Shown: piece by piece, positions 16,455-26,200 of the stretch
Position numbering within the stretch: the first letter of the stretch is position 1
How the letters are laid out: each line of letters opens with the position of its first letter
From: Pseudomarimonas arenosa
GTDB lineage: Bacteria > Pseudomonadota > Gammaproteobacteria > Xanthomonadales > Xanthomonadaceae
DNA length: 64,000 nt
Direction of reading: 5' to 3'
Assembly: GCF_014841215.1 (NCBI RefSeq)
Contig: NZ_JACYTR010000012.1
Span: 49,206 to 113,205 of the forward strand
Program-made: the position numbers and the translations under genes
Notes under the pieces: model-generated
What the model saw: only the letters and a program-made list of their open reading frames with translations
What the model was told of the DNA's origin: nothing
The model's database searches: none

Positions 16455-18968
16455 CTACTCCTTGGGATGGGCCAGTTCGACGTTTTCGCGGATGCGTGCC
16501 ATCACATTGACCAGGGCGCGATCGAACGGCTGGTCGGCGGTTTGCGAGCGCAGCTTGCCCTGGGTGATCAGGGCTGCCGCTTCCGGCGGCGATAACAGGC
16601 ACAGGCGGGTGCCGCCGCGGTTCACAAACAGGATGCGTTGTGACAGCGGACTGATCCAGCTCAATTTCGCCGCGTGTTGCACGCCGTGAGCATCAATCAG
16701 ATCGACCCACTGTCCCGGCTTCAAGCGGTTGACCCGCTCGATATCCGCAGGAGATACCTGGGTGGCGTCGATTTCCAGTGCCAGATCACCGTTCAATTCG
16801 GGGCTGCCACCGGCCACGACGGTGGCCGTTTCGACGATCTCAAAGGCAGGGTCTTGCGCACTGGCGGCTACCTGCTGGTCGATCGTGTTGACATTGCTTG
16901 AAGCCGCGACGGGCGCGGTCGGCTCGGCGCCTGCGCGGGCCGCTGGTGCGGCGGAGTCTGTTGTCGGCGCCCGCGGTGCCAGCCCGGCCGCTTTGGCACG
17001 TTGTTCGCGCATCGCCAGAAGGCGTCGCTGAATGGCCTGCTGATCGGCCGGGCTATCGCCACCGACCCGATCGATATTGGCCACGGTCGACGGTGGTGCG
17101 CCGTGCAGTGTCTGCATGGCCTGCAGAATATCGTCGACGCTATGACGGCCGGTGCTCTGCATGACCGGCTTGAGCTTGGCGCCCAGCTCCTGCGGTATTG
17201 GCGCGCCCAGGGCGCAGGCATGCACGGCGATCATCAGGTCGACCCCGATTCGCCGTGCATTGCGGAAGGCCTGGCTGTCCTCGCCCTCGCGCAGCAATAC
17301 CATGGCCAGATGGTGACTCCAGTCGCGGCGGACGAATTGTTCGATCGCTTCCGGCACCTGATGTCCGCCCATCAGGCTGGAGACCTCCAGCGAGGCGGTC
17401 AGGCGGGCGTCTTCCAGTCGCTCGCGGCCCTGCAGGCTCTCTGCGGTTCGCCGCTCGACCAGCCGGCTGCGCTGCACCCGCTGTTCCATCACGCGGGCGA
17501 AGCGTTGTTCCAGCTCATTGAAGATCTCGGTGTCGCGATCAAATTCCTTGTTCAAGCGCTTGATCACCGCCTCGACGCGCATCAGCAGCTCGCGCTCGGT
17601 GCGGGTTTCGCCCTGGTTGCCGTCGCAGGCGTCGGCCAGCATGTTCAGCAGCCGCCGCGCCGGATGGGTGCGATGCGCGAACATCTGCTGATCGAGCAGG
17701 GCCACCTTGGTGTAGGGCACCGACACGGCGATCAGCTGGCGCCGTACAGCGTCGGAAAAATCGCCCTGATCGAGCAGGACATCGAACAGCATGCCGACCA
17801 GGGTCAGGCCCTGGGCATCGGCCTGACGCAGGCCGCCAGCGATCGACAGGCCGAGGGTGTCGCGGGCGCAGTGCAGCAGTTCGAACTTCAGCAGGTCGCC
17901 AAGCTCGGCGCTGCGGTCGTCAACCGCGCGGAACAGACCGGCGGGCGGGTGCTGCTGCATATAGGCCAGGGCGGCCAGCACCTGTTCGGCGGCCAGCGCT
18001 GCCGGACGATGGTCGAGCTGGGCGCCGCCGGGTGTCGAGCGTGCAGCTGCCGAGGTGGCCTCGCCCATGCGCGTCGTGGCGGCTGACACCGCTGCCGTTG
18101 CTTCGCCCTGCAGATGGCCGTTGCCATTGCTCTTGTCCGAGCCGCCGAAGTAGCTGGAGAACATATCGCGCAGGGCATGCAGGAGCATGATCGAACCGCT
18201 GGCCGCGACGTCCTCGGCAAGCTCGTTCTGATCACGACGTTCCACCGTCTCCGGGGTCCAGCTGTCGTCCTCGGATTCGCTATCCGCCGTGGTGGACACT
18301 GGGTCGGCCGACTCAGCGTCTGCTCTCGCGGCGGGTCGGCTGGCCGGGCGAACTGGCTGGCCGGCGCGCACGCCGTCGCGTGGCAGCTCTATCCCGTGTT
18401 CGCTCAGCTTCTTGATCAGCTGGTTAAGCAGGTTGCCAAACTCGCTGCCCAGCTGCCGCTCAAACAGCTTGAGGATCACCAGTTGTCCGGTGAGCGGGAT
18501 GTGCAGACTGGACAATGCCCCGGTCAATCCCTTGGCCAGGGCCAGCGGGCTGAGCGGCGGGCGTGCCTGGCCGCTCACTTTCAGCATGGCCTGTGCCAGC
18601 CCATGCAGGCTGCGGCCATACTGCCGCTCGAGCGTCGCGGCCAGCCGCTCGCCAGCCAGCTGTAGCTCAAGGTCATCGACCGCCACCAGACTGAGCTGGT
18701 CGGGTGGCTGCTCGGCTGCCACCGGCTCGCTGGGGCCGCTGTCGAAATCGGCCAGCAAGCTTTCGCGCAAGCGCTGCGTCACCGCAGCACGCTCGCGGCG
18801 CAACTCGCGCATGGCGTCGAGGTAGTCCTGCTGATCGCGGCTGGCCGACGAGCGCGAGGCTAGATCGAACAAGGCGTCGTCGGCTTGATCGAGCAGGGCG
18901 GCGTGGATGCCGGCCATGCGCTGCGTTACCAGGGCTCGCAGTTCTGCGAGGACGGCAGGCAAAGTCAT
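16455..18968 (-). CDS. DUF1631 family protein
   Basis: The 837-residue protein matches the DUF1631 family by its long alpha-helical build and landmarks such as LLHALRDMFSSYFG, VSVPYTKVALLDQQMFAHRT, HPARRLLNMLADACDGNQGE and, near the C-terminus, LKPGQWVDLIDAHGVQHAAK and ILFVNRGGTRLCLLSPPEAA, which looks like a small PilZ-like beta domain. The family is common in beta- and gammaproteobacteria; its function is not established. I took ATG at 18968 (MTLPAVLAELRALV); a TTG at 18980 is possible. A low-complexity Ala/Pro linker lies at residues about 650-690. It is a single gene. Confidence 0.88.
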   Translation of the reverse strand: MTLPAVLAELRALVTQRMAGIHAALLDQADDALFDLASRSSASRDQQDYLDAMRELRRERAAVTQRLRESLLADFDSGPSEPVAAEQPPDQLSLVAVDDLELQLAGERLAATLERQYGRSLHGLAQAMLKVSGQARPPLSPLALAKGLTGALSSLHIPLTGQLVILKLFERQLGSEFGNLLNQLIKKLSEHGIELPRDGVRAGQPVRPASRPAARADAESADPVSTTADSESEDDSWTPETVERRDQNELAEDVAASGSIMLLHALRDMFSSYFGGSDKSNGNGHLQGEATAAVSAATTRMGEATSAAARSTPGGAQLDHRPAALAAEQVLAALAYMQQHPPAGLFRAVDDRSAELGDLLKFELLHCARDTLGLSIAGGLRQADAQGLTLVGMLFDVLLDQGDFSDAVRRQLIAVSVPYTKVALLDQQMFAHRTHPARRLLNMLADACDGNQGETRTERELLMRVEAVIKRLNKEFDRDTEIFNELEQRFARVMEQRVQRSRLVERRTAESLQGRERLEDARLTASLEVSSLMGGHQVPEAIEQFVRRDWSHHLAMVLLREGEDSQAFRNARRIGVDLMIAVHACALGAPIPQELGAKLKPVMQSTGRHSVDDILQAMQTLHGAPPSTVANIDRVGGDSPADQQAIQRRLLAMREQRAKAAGLAPRAPTTDSAAPAARAGAEPTAPVAASSNVNTIDQQVAASAQDPAFEIVETATVVAGGSPELNGDLALEIDATQVSPADIERVNRLKPGQWVDLIDAHGVQHAAKLSWISPLSQRILFVNRGGTRLCLLSPPEAAALITQGKLRSQTADQPFDRALVNVMARIRENVELAHPKE

Positions 18969-19178
18969 TGCACGTACCAAAGGAAGTTAGCTCCGATGAT
19001 CGCAGAATTGCGGGCATAAGGCCCGTCCCAGGCTGCGAAGGGCTTGGCGGTTTCAGATCAGTCAGCGACGATCGGTGCCGCCGCGCGGCTCAGCGGTGTC
19101 GGCGTCGTGCCGGCAGCCCCCCGCACAATCCGGGTCACTGGGCATACAATCGAGCTCCCTTTCGCGGAACCCGATCAC

Positions 19179-20096
19179 ATGGCCGGCTCCAGCCTGTTCG
19201 CGCTGCTCGACGACATCGCCACCCTGCTCGATGACGTTTCGGTCATGACCAAGGTGGCGGCGAAGAAAACCGCCGGGGTACTGGGTGACGATCTGGCGCT
19301 GAATGCTCAGCAGGTGGCCGGGGTGAAGGCCGACCGCGAATTGCCGGTGGTGTGGGCGGTGGCCAAGGGCTCGATGATCAACAAGGCGATCCTGGTGCCG
19401 GCAGCACTGGCGATCAGCGTGTTTGCGCCGTTCCTGATTACCCCATTGCTGATGCTCGGTGGCCTGTTCCTGTGCTTCGAAGGCGTGGAGAAACTGGCTC
19501 ATCGTTGGCTGCACTCGAAGAGCGAGGATCAGGCCCATCACGCCGAACTGGTGGAGGCGGTCGCCGATGAGAATGTCGATATCGTGGCCTTCGAGCGCGA
19601 CAAGATCAAAGGCGCGATACGCACCGACTTCATTCTCTCGGCCGAGATCATCGTGATCAGTCTGGGTACCGTGGCGGCAGCGACATTCACCCAACAGCTC
19701 GGCGTGTTGGTCGGCATTTCCGTGCTGATGACCGTGGGTGTGTACGGTCTGGTGGCCGGTATCGTCAAACTGGATGACTTCGGCCTGTGGTTGCATGGTC
19801 GGCCGGGGGCGTTGAGCAAGCGCACGGGGCGGATGATCCTGTGGGCCGCTCCACTGCTGATGAAATTCCTCTCGGTGGCCGGCACTGCCGCCATGTTCCT
19901 GGTCGGCGGCGGCATTCTGATGCACGGGTTGCCAGCCCTGCATCACGCCGTTGAGCCGCTGCTGCAGGCGGCGGGCGGACTGAGCCTGCTGGTATCGCTG
20001 CTGGCCGATGCGCTGCTCGGCATTGTTGCCGGCATACTGGTGCTGCTCTTGGTGCAGCTGGGCGTCAAGATGCGCCGCAAGCAAGCGGTGGCCTGA
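19179..20096 (+). CDS. DUF808 family membrane protein (YedI-like)
   Basis: The 305-residue protein starts [20 protein letters not shown] and has the classic DUF808 sequence [35 protein letters not shown], and several membrane helices ([37 protein letters not shown]; the last helix ends [20 protein letters not shown]). ATG 19179 is chosen because this N-terminus is the family norm; an earlier frame extension to 19044 is not. The function is unknown. The next gene begins 11 bases after its stop. Confidence 0.92.
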   Translation: MAGSSLFALLDDIATLLDDVSVMTKVAAKKTAGVLGDDLALNAQQVAGVKADRELPVVWAVAKGSMINKAILVPAALAISVFAPFLITPLLMLGGLFLCFEGVEKLAHRWLHSKSEDQAHHAELVEAVADENVDIVAFERDKIKGAIRTDFILSAEIIVISLGTVAAATFTQQLGVLVGISVLMTVGVYGLVAGIVKLDDFGLWLHGRPGALSKRTGRMILWAAPLLMKFLSVAGTAAMFLVGGGILMHGLPALHHAVEPLLQAAGGLSLLVSLLADALLGIVAGILVLLLVQLGVKMRRKQAVA

Positions 20097-20107
20097 GGAG
20101 GATCATC

Positions 20108-20878
20108 GTGACGCTGGATCTGCGCACCTTGCTGATTGATTGCCGCATCGCGCTGCGCACCCATCCGGGCGAACAAGTGGTCGACGCCCTGTCGCAGCGC
20201 CTGGAGGCGGCTATTCACGAAGTCACCCGCTCCGGCATGCCGGTGGCAACCGGCGAGATCAAGAGCAGTGCTACCCAGGTCGCCCTGGCCTGGCAGACGG
20301 CTTGTCGCGGCCTCAAGCTGACCCATCCCCAGCTGTACGCCGAGCTCAATCAGAAGGTAATGGACCTGCTGGATGAGCGTGAGCTGCACGAGCCGGTGGA
20401 AGAACTGCTCCACCTGCAAGGCGAAGTCGAGCGCCTGAAATCCGAGCAGGCGCCGATGCGAACCCGCATGGATCAGTTCCGCAGCAAGGCCGTGGAAGCG
20501 ATCAGCTCGGTCACTGCCCTGCGCGAGGCCTTGGCCAAAGCAGTGCCCTACATGCACGAGCCAAGGGATCCGCAGCAGCTGGCCCTGGCGCAGATTGCCG
20601 AGCTGGAAAGCAAGGCGCAGGCTGTAGTCGACCAGCGCGCCACCGGCAATGCACCTGCCGCAGCAAAGCCGGCAGCGGAGGATCCAATACCCGGCGAAGC
20701 GGTGCTGAACGGCGTCGTCGCCGGCGAGCGCGGCTTTACCGAAGCTCAACGCGAGTGGGTGGTCGGCGAGGCGCTGGGTCTGACCGGCTGGAAATACACC
20801 CCGGTGGAGTTGCTGGCTAAGGGCGACGCCTGGCTCGCGCGCTGCATGCAGCTCAAGCGCGAGCCGCCGGGGGCGTAG
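20108..20878 (+). CDS. Hypothetical coiled-coil protein downstream of DUF808
   Basis: I do not recognise this 256-residue soluble protein. It starts with GTG 12 bases after the DUF808 stop, behind the ribosome site GAGGAGGA. Residues 75-150 are strongly coiled-coil (MDLLDERELHEPVEELLHLQ and on). A Pro/Ala linker follows at about 180-195, then a compact C-terminal piece with FTEAQREWVVGEALGLTGWK. Co-transcription with the DUF808 gene is likely. Confidence 0.8.
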   Translation: MTLDLRTLLIDCRIALRTHPGEQVVDALSQRLEAAIHEVTRSGMPVATGEIKSSATQVALAWQTACRGLKLTHPQLYAELNQKVMDLLDERELHEPVEELLHLQGEVERLKSEQAPMRTRMDQFRSKAVEAISSVTALREALAKAVPYMHEPRDPQQLALAQIAELESKAQAVVDQRATGNAPAAAKPAAEDPIPGEAVLNGVVAGERGFTEAQREWVVGEALGLTGWKYTPVELLAKGDAWLARCMQLKREPPGA

Positions 20879-20896
20879 GGCGGGCCCTGGCCCGCC
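20879..20896. terminator. GC-rich hairpin after the coiled-coil gene
   Basis: GGCGGGCCCTGGCCCGCC can form an 8-base stem with a CT loop directly after the stop at 20878. There is no T-run, so it may act as a factor-dependent terminator or only stabilise the mRNA end. Confidence 0.5.
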
Positions 20897-21028
20897 ATGC
20901 TGCATTCAAACTCGCTCGCCTAAGTTGCCGTTACCTCAGCAAGCCAGGGCCGGACCTACCGAGCCGGTCACGCTGTGCCGCCATCGGCGTCTGCCAATGT
21001 CTGAATCTGTTTCCTACTCGGAGCGCCC

Positions 21029-22048
21029 ATGTTCCAGGTCGAACCCATACTGTGGTTGCAGCAGTTCTCCGGCACCTGGTTTGCCGATTTCATGTGGCTG
21101 ATGAGTGAGATCGGGCGTGAGTGGGTTTACATGCCGGTGGTGTTGCTGTTGATGTTTGCCATTCGCCTTCGGCCCGGCCTTGGCGTTGTCCTGGCCTTGG
21201 TGTTATGTGGACTGCTGACGGCCAGCCTCAAGCACGGATTCGCCTTGCCGCGACCGGCCGACGTTGACCTGCGGGTGGTCGACAAGGGCGAAGAAGTGCG
21301 CGCCCTGGTAGCTGACGGCGCTGGCAAGGCCTTCTGGGACCTGCCCAGCAATGAGGCGATCGCTGCCGTGCGCGCCGAACCGGATCCCAGTTTCGGATTC
21401 GTCAGCGGTCACGTGGCCTCGGCCCTGACCCTGGTGCTGTCCCTGGCCCTGTTCTTCGGCGTGCGCAGTCGATGGGTCTGGGGCTTTGTGGTGATCTGGC
21501 CGTTGCTGATGGGTCTCTCGCGAATGTTTCTCGGCCGCCATTTTCTCGCCGATGTGCTGGGTGGGCTGCTGATCGGCACCCTGGCCTCGCTGCTGGCCTG
21601 GTGGCTGCTGCCGCGCCTGCAGCGCGTTGATGCCCAGGGCCGATGGCTGACGGCCGCGCTGGTCGGCGCTTGCGCGATCGGCGCTGGGTTAGGCACCCAG
21701 ATCAGCTGGCTCAGCCCGGGCGGTCTGGGTCAGGTGGCCGGGGTCGTGCTGTGCATCGCCGTGCTGGCGCTTCGCGGCATGCCGCTCGATGCGGTCAGCC
21801 TGCCGCGTCGCATCGGCAGGCTGTTGTTGGCCCTGTTGATCGCGACATCGGTGGATATAGGTGTTAAATGGGTCTACGCTGGCACTGGCCTGGGTGATGA
21901 TCACTTCGGCGCCTTTCTGGCTGCTGTCGTGGGCTACCTGCTGGGGTTGGGCGGTGCAGTGATGGCAGCGCAGGGCCTGCGCTTGTATGCGCCAGGAGAC
22001 CAGGCATTGCACGTGCGTGGCGCGCCCGCCCCGTTGGCAGGGCGCTGA
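21029..22048 (+). CDS. PAP2-family membrane phosphatase
   Basis: The 339-residue polytopic protein contains the three PAP2 phosphatase motifs: KHGFALPRP (KX6RP, residues 68-76), SGHVASA (PSGH-like, about 134-140) and SRMFLGRHFLADVLGG (SRX5HX3D, about 168-183). The catalytic His residues are those of SGH and GRHFLAD. It should dephosphorylate a lipid pyrophosphate or phosphatidate at the periplasmic face. The C-terminal 120 residues add three to four further membrane helices beyond the core, as in undecaprenyl-pyrophosphate phosphatase relatives with long tails. The promoter was not identified. Confidence 0.92.
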   Translation: MFQVEPILWLQQFSGTWFADFMWLMSEIGREWVYMPVVLLLMFAIRLRPGLGVVLALVLCGLLTASLKHGFALPRPADVDLRVVDKGEEVRALVADGAGKAFWDLPSNEAIAAVRAEPDPSFGFVSGHVASALTLVLSLALFFGVRSRWVWGFVVIWPLLMGLSRMFLGRHFLADVLGGLLIGTLASLLAWWLLPRLQRVDAQGRWLTAALVGACAIGAGLGTQISWLSPGGLGQVAGVVLCIAVLALRGMPLDAVSLPRRIGRLLLALLIATSVDIGVKWVYAGTGLGDDHFGAFLAAVVGYLLGLGGAVMAAQGLRLYAPGDQALHVRGAPAPLAGR

Positions 22049-22146
22049 AATGAGTCTCAACAGTGGACGGGCCCTGGCCTGAGGTCTCCCCAGAAAACCA
22101 TTAACAGTTTCAATCGTTTGCTGCAAGCAACAACGAAGAGCAGGAT

Positions 22147-22368
22147 CTAGTGTCCTGTCGCAGAAATACGTTTCGCAAGGCGCGCGATCATTTGCAAGAT
22201 TGAGTCGGCGGTGGCGATCCACTGGAGAGGGGTTGCGTCAGCGTTGTATCGGGTTACGAAGAGCTCAATCTCACCATCCGCGCGCAATCGGCCCATCAGC
22301 GTTTCCCGCAACCAAGCCCGGAAAAGTATACGTCATTTATGAGTGTTATTTATGCGACATGACACTAG
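22147..22368 (-). mobile_element. IS630-family relic (both ends, internal deletion)
   Basis: Inverted ends CTAGTGTCCTGTCGCA (left) and CTAGTGTCATGTCGCA (right, on the opposite strand) bound about 222 bases; TA, the IS630 target duplication, is present at both edges. On the minus strand the interior reads as a transposase C-terminus (RAWLRETLMGRLRADGEI, then LFVTRYNADATPLQW, then IATADSILQMIARLAKRI and SATGH before the stop at 22147), which resembles the IS630 ending WxxTADxIL..IAR..xRISGTxH. The catalytic DDE region is gone. The right edge abuts a copy of repeat A. Confidence 0.75.
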
Positions 22369-22413
22369 CCCGGATATTTCATGAGGGGGCGCGGATGATC
22401 ACCGAGGACTTTG
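22365..22413 (+). repeat. Dispersed repeat A, copy 4
   Basis: CTAGCCCGGATATTTCATGA leads into GGGGGCGCGGATGATCACCG and AGGACTTTG, identical to the left part of the copy at 63878. The rest of the element is missing after AGGACTTTG. Its first four bases coincide with the edge of the IS630 relic. Confidence 0.9.
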
Positions 22414-22483
22414 TGCCGGTGGTATGGGAGCCCTGAGCGGCGCAATCCGCTCAGGGCGACCCGATCTCGATGGGGCGATGTGC

Positions 22484-23062
22484 TCAGTCGAAATCGGCTG
22501 AGAACACGTAGCTCCAATCAGCCGCGTTCAGTGACGGGCAGTCGGCGCGTCGAGCGAATGGAAAGCCAAGCCGCATTTGGCAATTGAGATCGCCATCGAC
22601 ACTGCGCACGAACATCACCACGGTGTCGTCGCAGGTAGCCAATCGCAGTTGCGCTGGTGTGCTGGCTTCTGCCGGTAGCAGCGGGGGGCTGCCGGTAGGG
22701 GGTTCGGGTTGCTGGTCGGCCGGCAAGTCGGACACGCTGAGCGCCGACTGGCCGATCAGCAGGGGGCTGGGCGGCAGACCGGATCCGCGCTCGCAGCCGC
22801 CGATATCCAGCACGGTCTTGAGATGAAAGCCACGTGCGCCCAGCGGGCTGAGCGTGGCTTCGGTCGCAGGATCGCCATCTCGTACGCCAAACCCGTACCA
22901 GGCATCGTCGATCACCAGATACCCTGGCTCTGGTATCTGCACCGAACTGGCCGGCAGCAATCCCGGCAAGCTTATCAGCAACGCGACTAGCGCGACTCGA
23001 ACACAACACTTCACTCTGCAGCACCTCACGAACTGGTATTCGTTGGGCGGCAGGCCGCTCAA
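22484..23062 (-). CDS. Secreted hypothetical protein with FxxxFD-type tail
   Basis: I do not recognise this protein of up to 192 residues. A hydrophobic signal segment (CVRVALVALLISLPGLLPAS) is followed by a soluble domain with four to five Cys residues (IGGCERGS, LATCDDTV, LNCQMRLG, RADCPSLN). The true start may be the GTG at 23014 (VKCCVRVALVAL), just upstream of the signal core, rather than 23062. A Pro-rich stretch sits at about residues 112-130. The protein ends SYVFSADFD, similar in shape to the end of the nuclease at 60330. It is a single gene. Confidence 0.65.
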   Translation of the reverse strand: MSGLPPNEYQFVRCCRVKCCVRVALVALLISLPGLLPASSVQIPEPGYLVIDDAWYGFGVRDGDPATEATLSPLGARGFHLKTVLDIGGCERGSGLPPSPLLIGQSALSVSDLPADQQPEPPTGSPPLLPAEASTPAQLRLATCDDTVVMFVRSVDGDLNCQMRLGFPFARRADCPSLNAADWSYVFSADFD

Positions 23063-23266
23063 CGCTTGTCACACGTCAATGGCCAAGGCCATGACGCGGT
23101 GCGCGGATAAGTCGACCCGGCGGCGAAACTGCTGCTGCCGAGCGACGAATCCGCACAGGTCTGCTGCCTGTGCGGAGCACGGTCACTAATCTAGAACGAA
23201 AAACCGCCGGGCGCACGCCGGCTGTCTGCCGACGGTGCCCGTTGATTCCCTGCGCTAACCCATCGT

Positions 23267-26200
23267 TCAGGCGGCAGCGCGGCCTGGTTCACGATCCTTC
23301 CAGCGCGCCAGCAGCTTGTCCTGCTCGGCGAGCGCGCTCTTCAGGTGCGCTTCCTTGACGTGGCCATAGCCGCGAATCTGCCCCGGAATCGAGGCGATCT
23401 CCGCCGCCAGCTCGATCCTGTCGGCGCTGAGCTCGCCCAGCAGCGAACGGATCGTCTTCTGGTAGTCGCTGATCAGCTGCCGCTCCATCTTGCGCTCGGC
23501 GGCGTAGCCGAACACATCGAAGGCGCTGCCGCGCAGGCCCTTGAACTTGGCCAGCAGTTGGAACGCGCGGTACACCCAGCCGCCGTATTCGGCCTTGACC
23601 AGATGGCCTTCGCTGTCCTTCTTGGCCAGCAACGGCGGTGCCAGATGGAAGTGCAGCTGGTACTTGCCCTCGAAGGTCGACTCCAACTGGCGGCGGAATT
23701 CCTTGCTGGTGTGCAGTCGGGCGACTTCGTACTCGTCCTTGTAGGCCATCAGCTTGAAGTAGTAGCGGGCCACCGCCTCGGTCAACTCCGTGGAGCCGGG
23801 CGCCTTGGCCTGCTCGGCGCGGCGCACCTCGTCGACCAGGGTCTGGTACTGCGCGGCATAGGCAGCGTTCTGGTAGTCGGTGAGGAAGGCCATCCGGCGC
23901 TGGATGATTTCGTCCAGCGACTTCGACAGCCGCTCGTCATCCAGCGGCATGGCCACCACCTTGCCGTCATCGGCCTGCTTCATGCCGGCCGCATCCAGCA
24001 CCGCATCGAGGTTGTCCGCGGCCAGTCGACCCCAGGCGAAAGCCTGCTGGTTCATCTTCACCGCGGCGCCATTCAGTTCGATCGCGCGGTGGATCGATTC
24101 CAGACTCAGCGGCACCAGGCCTTTCTGCCAGGCATAGCCGAGCATGAACAGGTTGCTGGCGATCGAGTCACCGAGCAGGGCGGTGGCAATCTCGGTGGCG
24201 TCGACCTGCATCGGCTCGCGCCCGCCCAGGGCCAATTTGACCGCATTGACGATGCCTTCATGCGGGAACTGCATGTTCGGCTGGGTGGTGAAGGTGCCGG
24301 GCATCGCCTCGTAGCCGTTCAACACCACCTGGGTGCGCTCGGCGCGGATCTTCGACAGCGCCCAGTAGTCATTCACCACCACCATGTCGCAGCCCAGCAC
24401 CAGATCGGCTTCACCGGCGGCGATACGCACGGCATGGATGTCGCTGGGCTGGGCGGAAATGCGGATATGAGTGGTGACCGCACCGCCCTTCTGTGCCAGA
24501 CCGGTTTGATCCAGCACAGTGGCACCCTTGCCTTCGAGATGGCCAGCCATGCCGAGCAGGGCGCCGATGGTGACCACGCCGGTGCCGCCGACGCCGGTGA
24601 TCAGAATGTTCCAGGGCTGCTGCAGCGACGGCAGGCTCGGCTGCGGCAGATTGGCGATCAGGGTTTGCGGGTCGGTGGCCTTGCGCTTCTTCAGCTGACC
24701 ACCGTGGACAGTGACAAAGCTGGGGCAGAAGCCCTTGACGCAGCTGTAATCCTTGTTGCAACTGGATTGATCGATATCGCGCTTGCGGCCAAACTCGGTG
24801 TCTTTCGGCAGCACCGAGACGCAGAAGCTCTTCTTGCCGCAGTCGCCACAGCCTTCGCAGACCAGGGAGTTGATCATCACCCGCTTCTGCGGATCGACCA
24901 TCTTGCCGCGCTTGCGTCGACGGCGCTTCTCGGTGGCGCAGGTCTGATCGAAGATCAGCACCGAGGTGCCCTTCACTTCGCGCAATTGCTTCTGCACCGC
25001 ATCGAGTTCGTCGCGGTCGCGGAACTGCACGCCTTCCGGGAAGATCTCCGGCTTCGACCACTTCTCGATATCGTCACTTAACACGAAGATCGTATCGACG
25101 CCCTCGGAGCGCACCTGCCAGGCGATGTCCGGTACCGTGAGGGTGCCGTCGACCGGTTGGCCGCCGGTCATGGCGACGGCATCGTTGTAGAGAATCTTGT
25201 AGGTGATATTCACCTTGGCCGCGATCGCCTGGCGAATGGCCAGCGAACCGGAATGGAAATAGGTGCCATCGCCGAGGTTCTGGAACACGTGTTCGGTATC
25301 GGTAAACGGCGCCTGGCCGCACCAGGTCACGCCTTCGCCGCCCATCTGGGTGAAGGTGTCGGTGCTGCGATTCATCCAGGTGACCATGTAGTGGCAGCCG
25401 ATGCCACCCAGGGCGCGTGAGCCCTCCGGCACCTTGGTCGAGGTGTTGTGCGGGCAGCCCGAGCAGTAATGCGGCACGCGCGGGAAATTGGCCCGCGGCA
25501 CGGTCAGCTCTTGCTCCTTGGCGGCGATCCACTTCAGCCGGTCGTCAATCTTCTCGCTGTTGAAGAATTTCTGTACCCGCGAGGCGATCACCTGGGCGAT
25601 CATCGCCGGGGTCAGCTCGGCAGTGCTGGGCAGAATCCAGTCGCCCTGCTCGTTGTACTTGCCGACGATGCTCGGCCGGGTGTGATGATCCCAGTTGTAC
25701 ATCAGCTCCTTCATCTGCGATTCGATGAACGAGCGCTTTTCTTCCACCACGATGATGTCTTCCAGCCCACGCGCGAACTCGCGCATGCCGATCGGCTCCA
25801 GCGGCCAGGTCATGCCGACCTTGTACACTCGGATGCCGATGTCCTCACAGGCTTTGCGATCGAGGCCGAGGTATTCCAGTGCCTGCAGCACATCGAGATA
25901 GCTCTTGCCGGTGGTAATGATGCCGAGCCGTGCGCGTGGCGAGTCGATCACCGTCTTGTCGATCTTGTTGGCCCGGGCGAATGCCGTCGCGGCGCGCACC
26001 GCATACTGGTGCAGGCGCATCTCCTGGTTAAGGGGCGGATCGGGCCAGCGAATATTCAAGCCGCCCGGCGGCACTTCAAAGTCCTCCGGCAGGATGATGT
26101 CGAGCTGGTGCGGATTGACATTCACCGAGGCCGAGCTTTCCACCGTTTCGGCAATCGTCTTGAAGCCCACCCAGCGACCGGTGAAGCGGCTCATCGCCCA

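Noticed and set aside
23345..25081. Plus-strand open frame of 578 codons opposite the indolepyruvate oxidoreductase
   Set aside because: The minus strand encodes a clearly conserved protein with Fe-S and TPP motifs; the plus frame is a codon-bias shadow rich in His/Leu/Gln.
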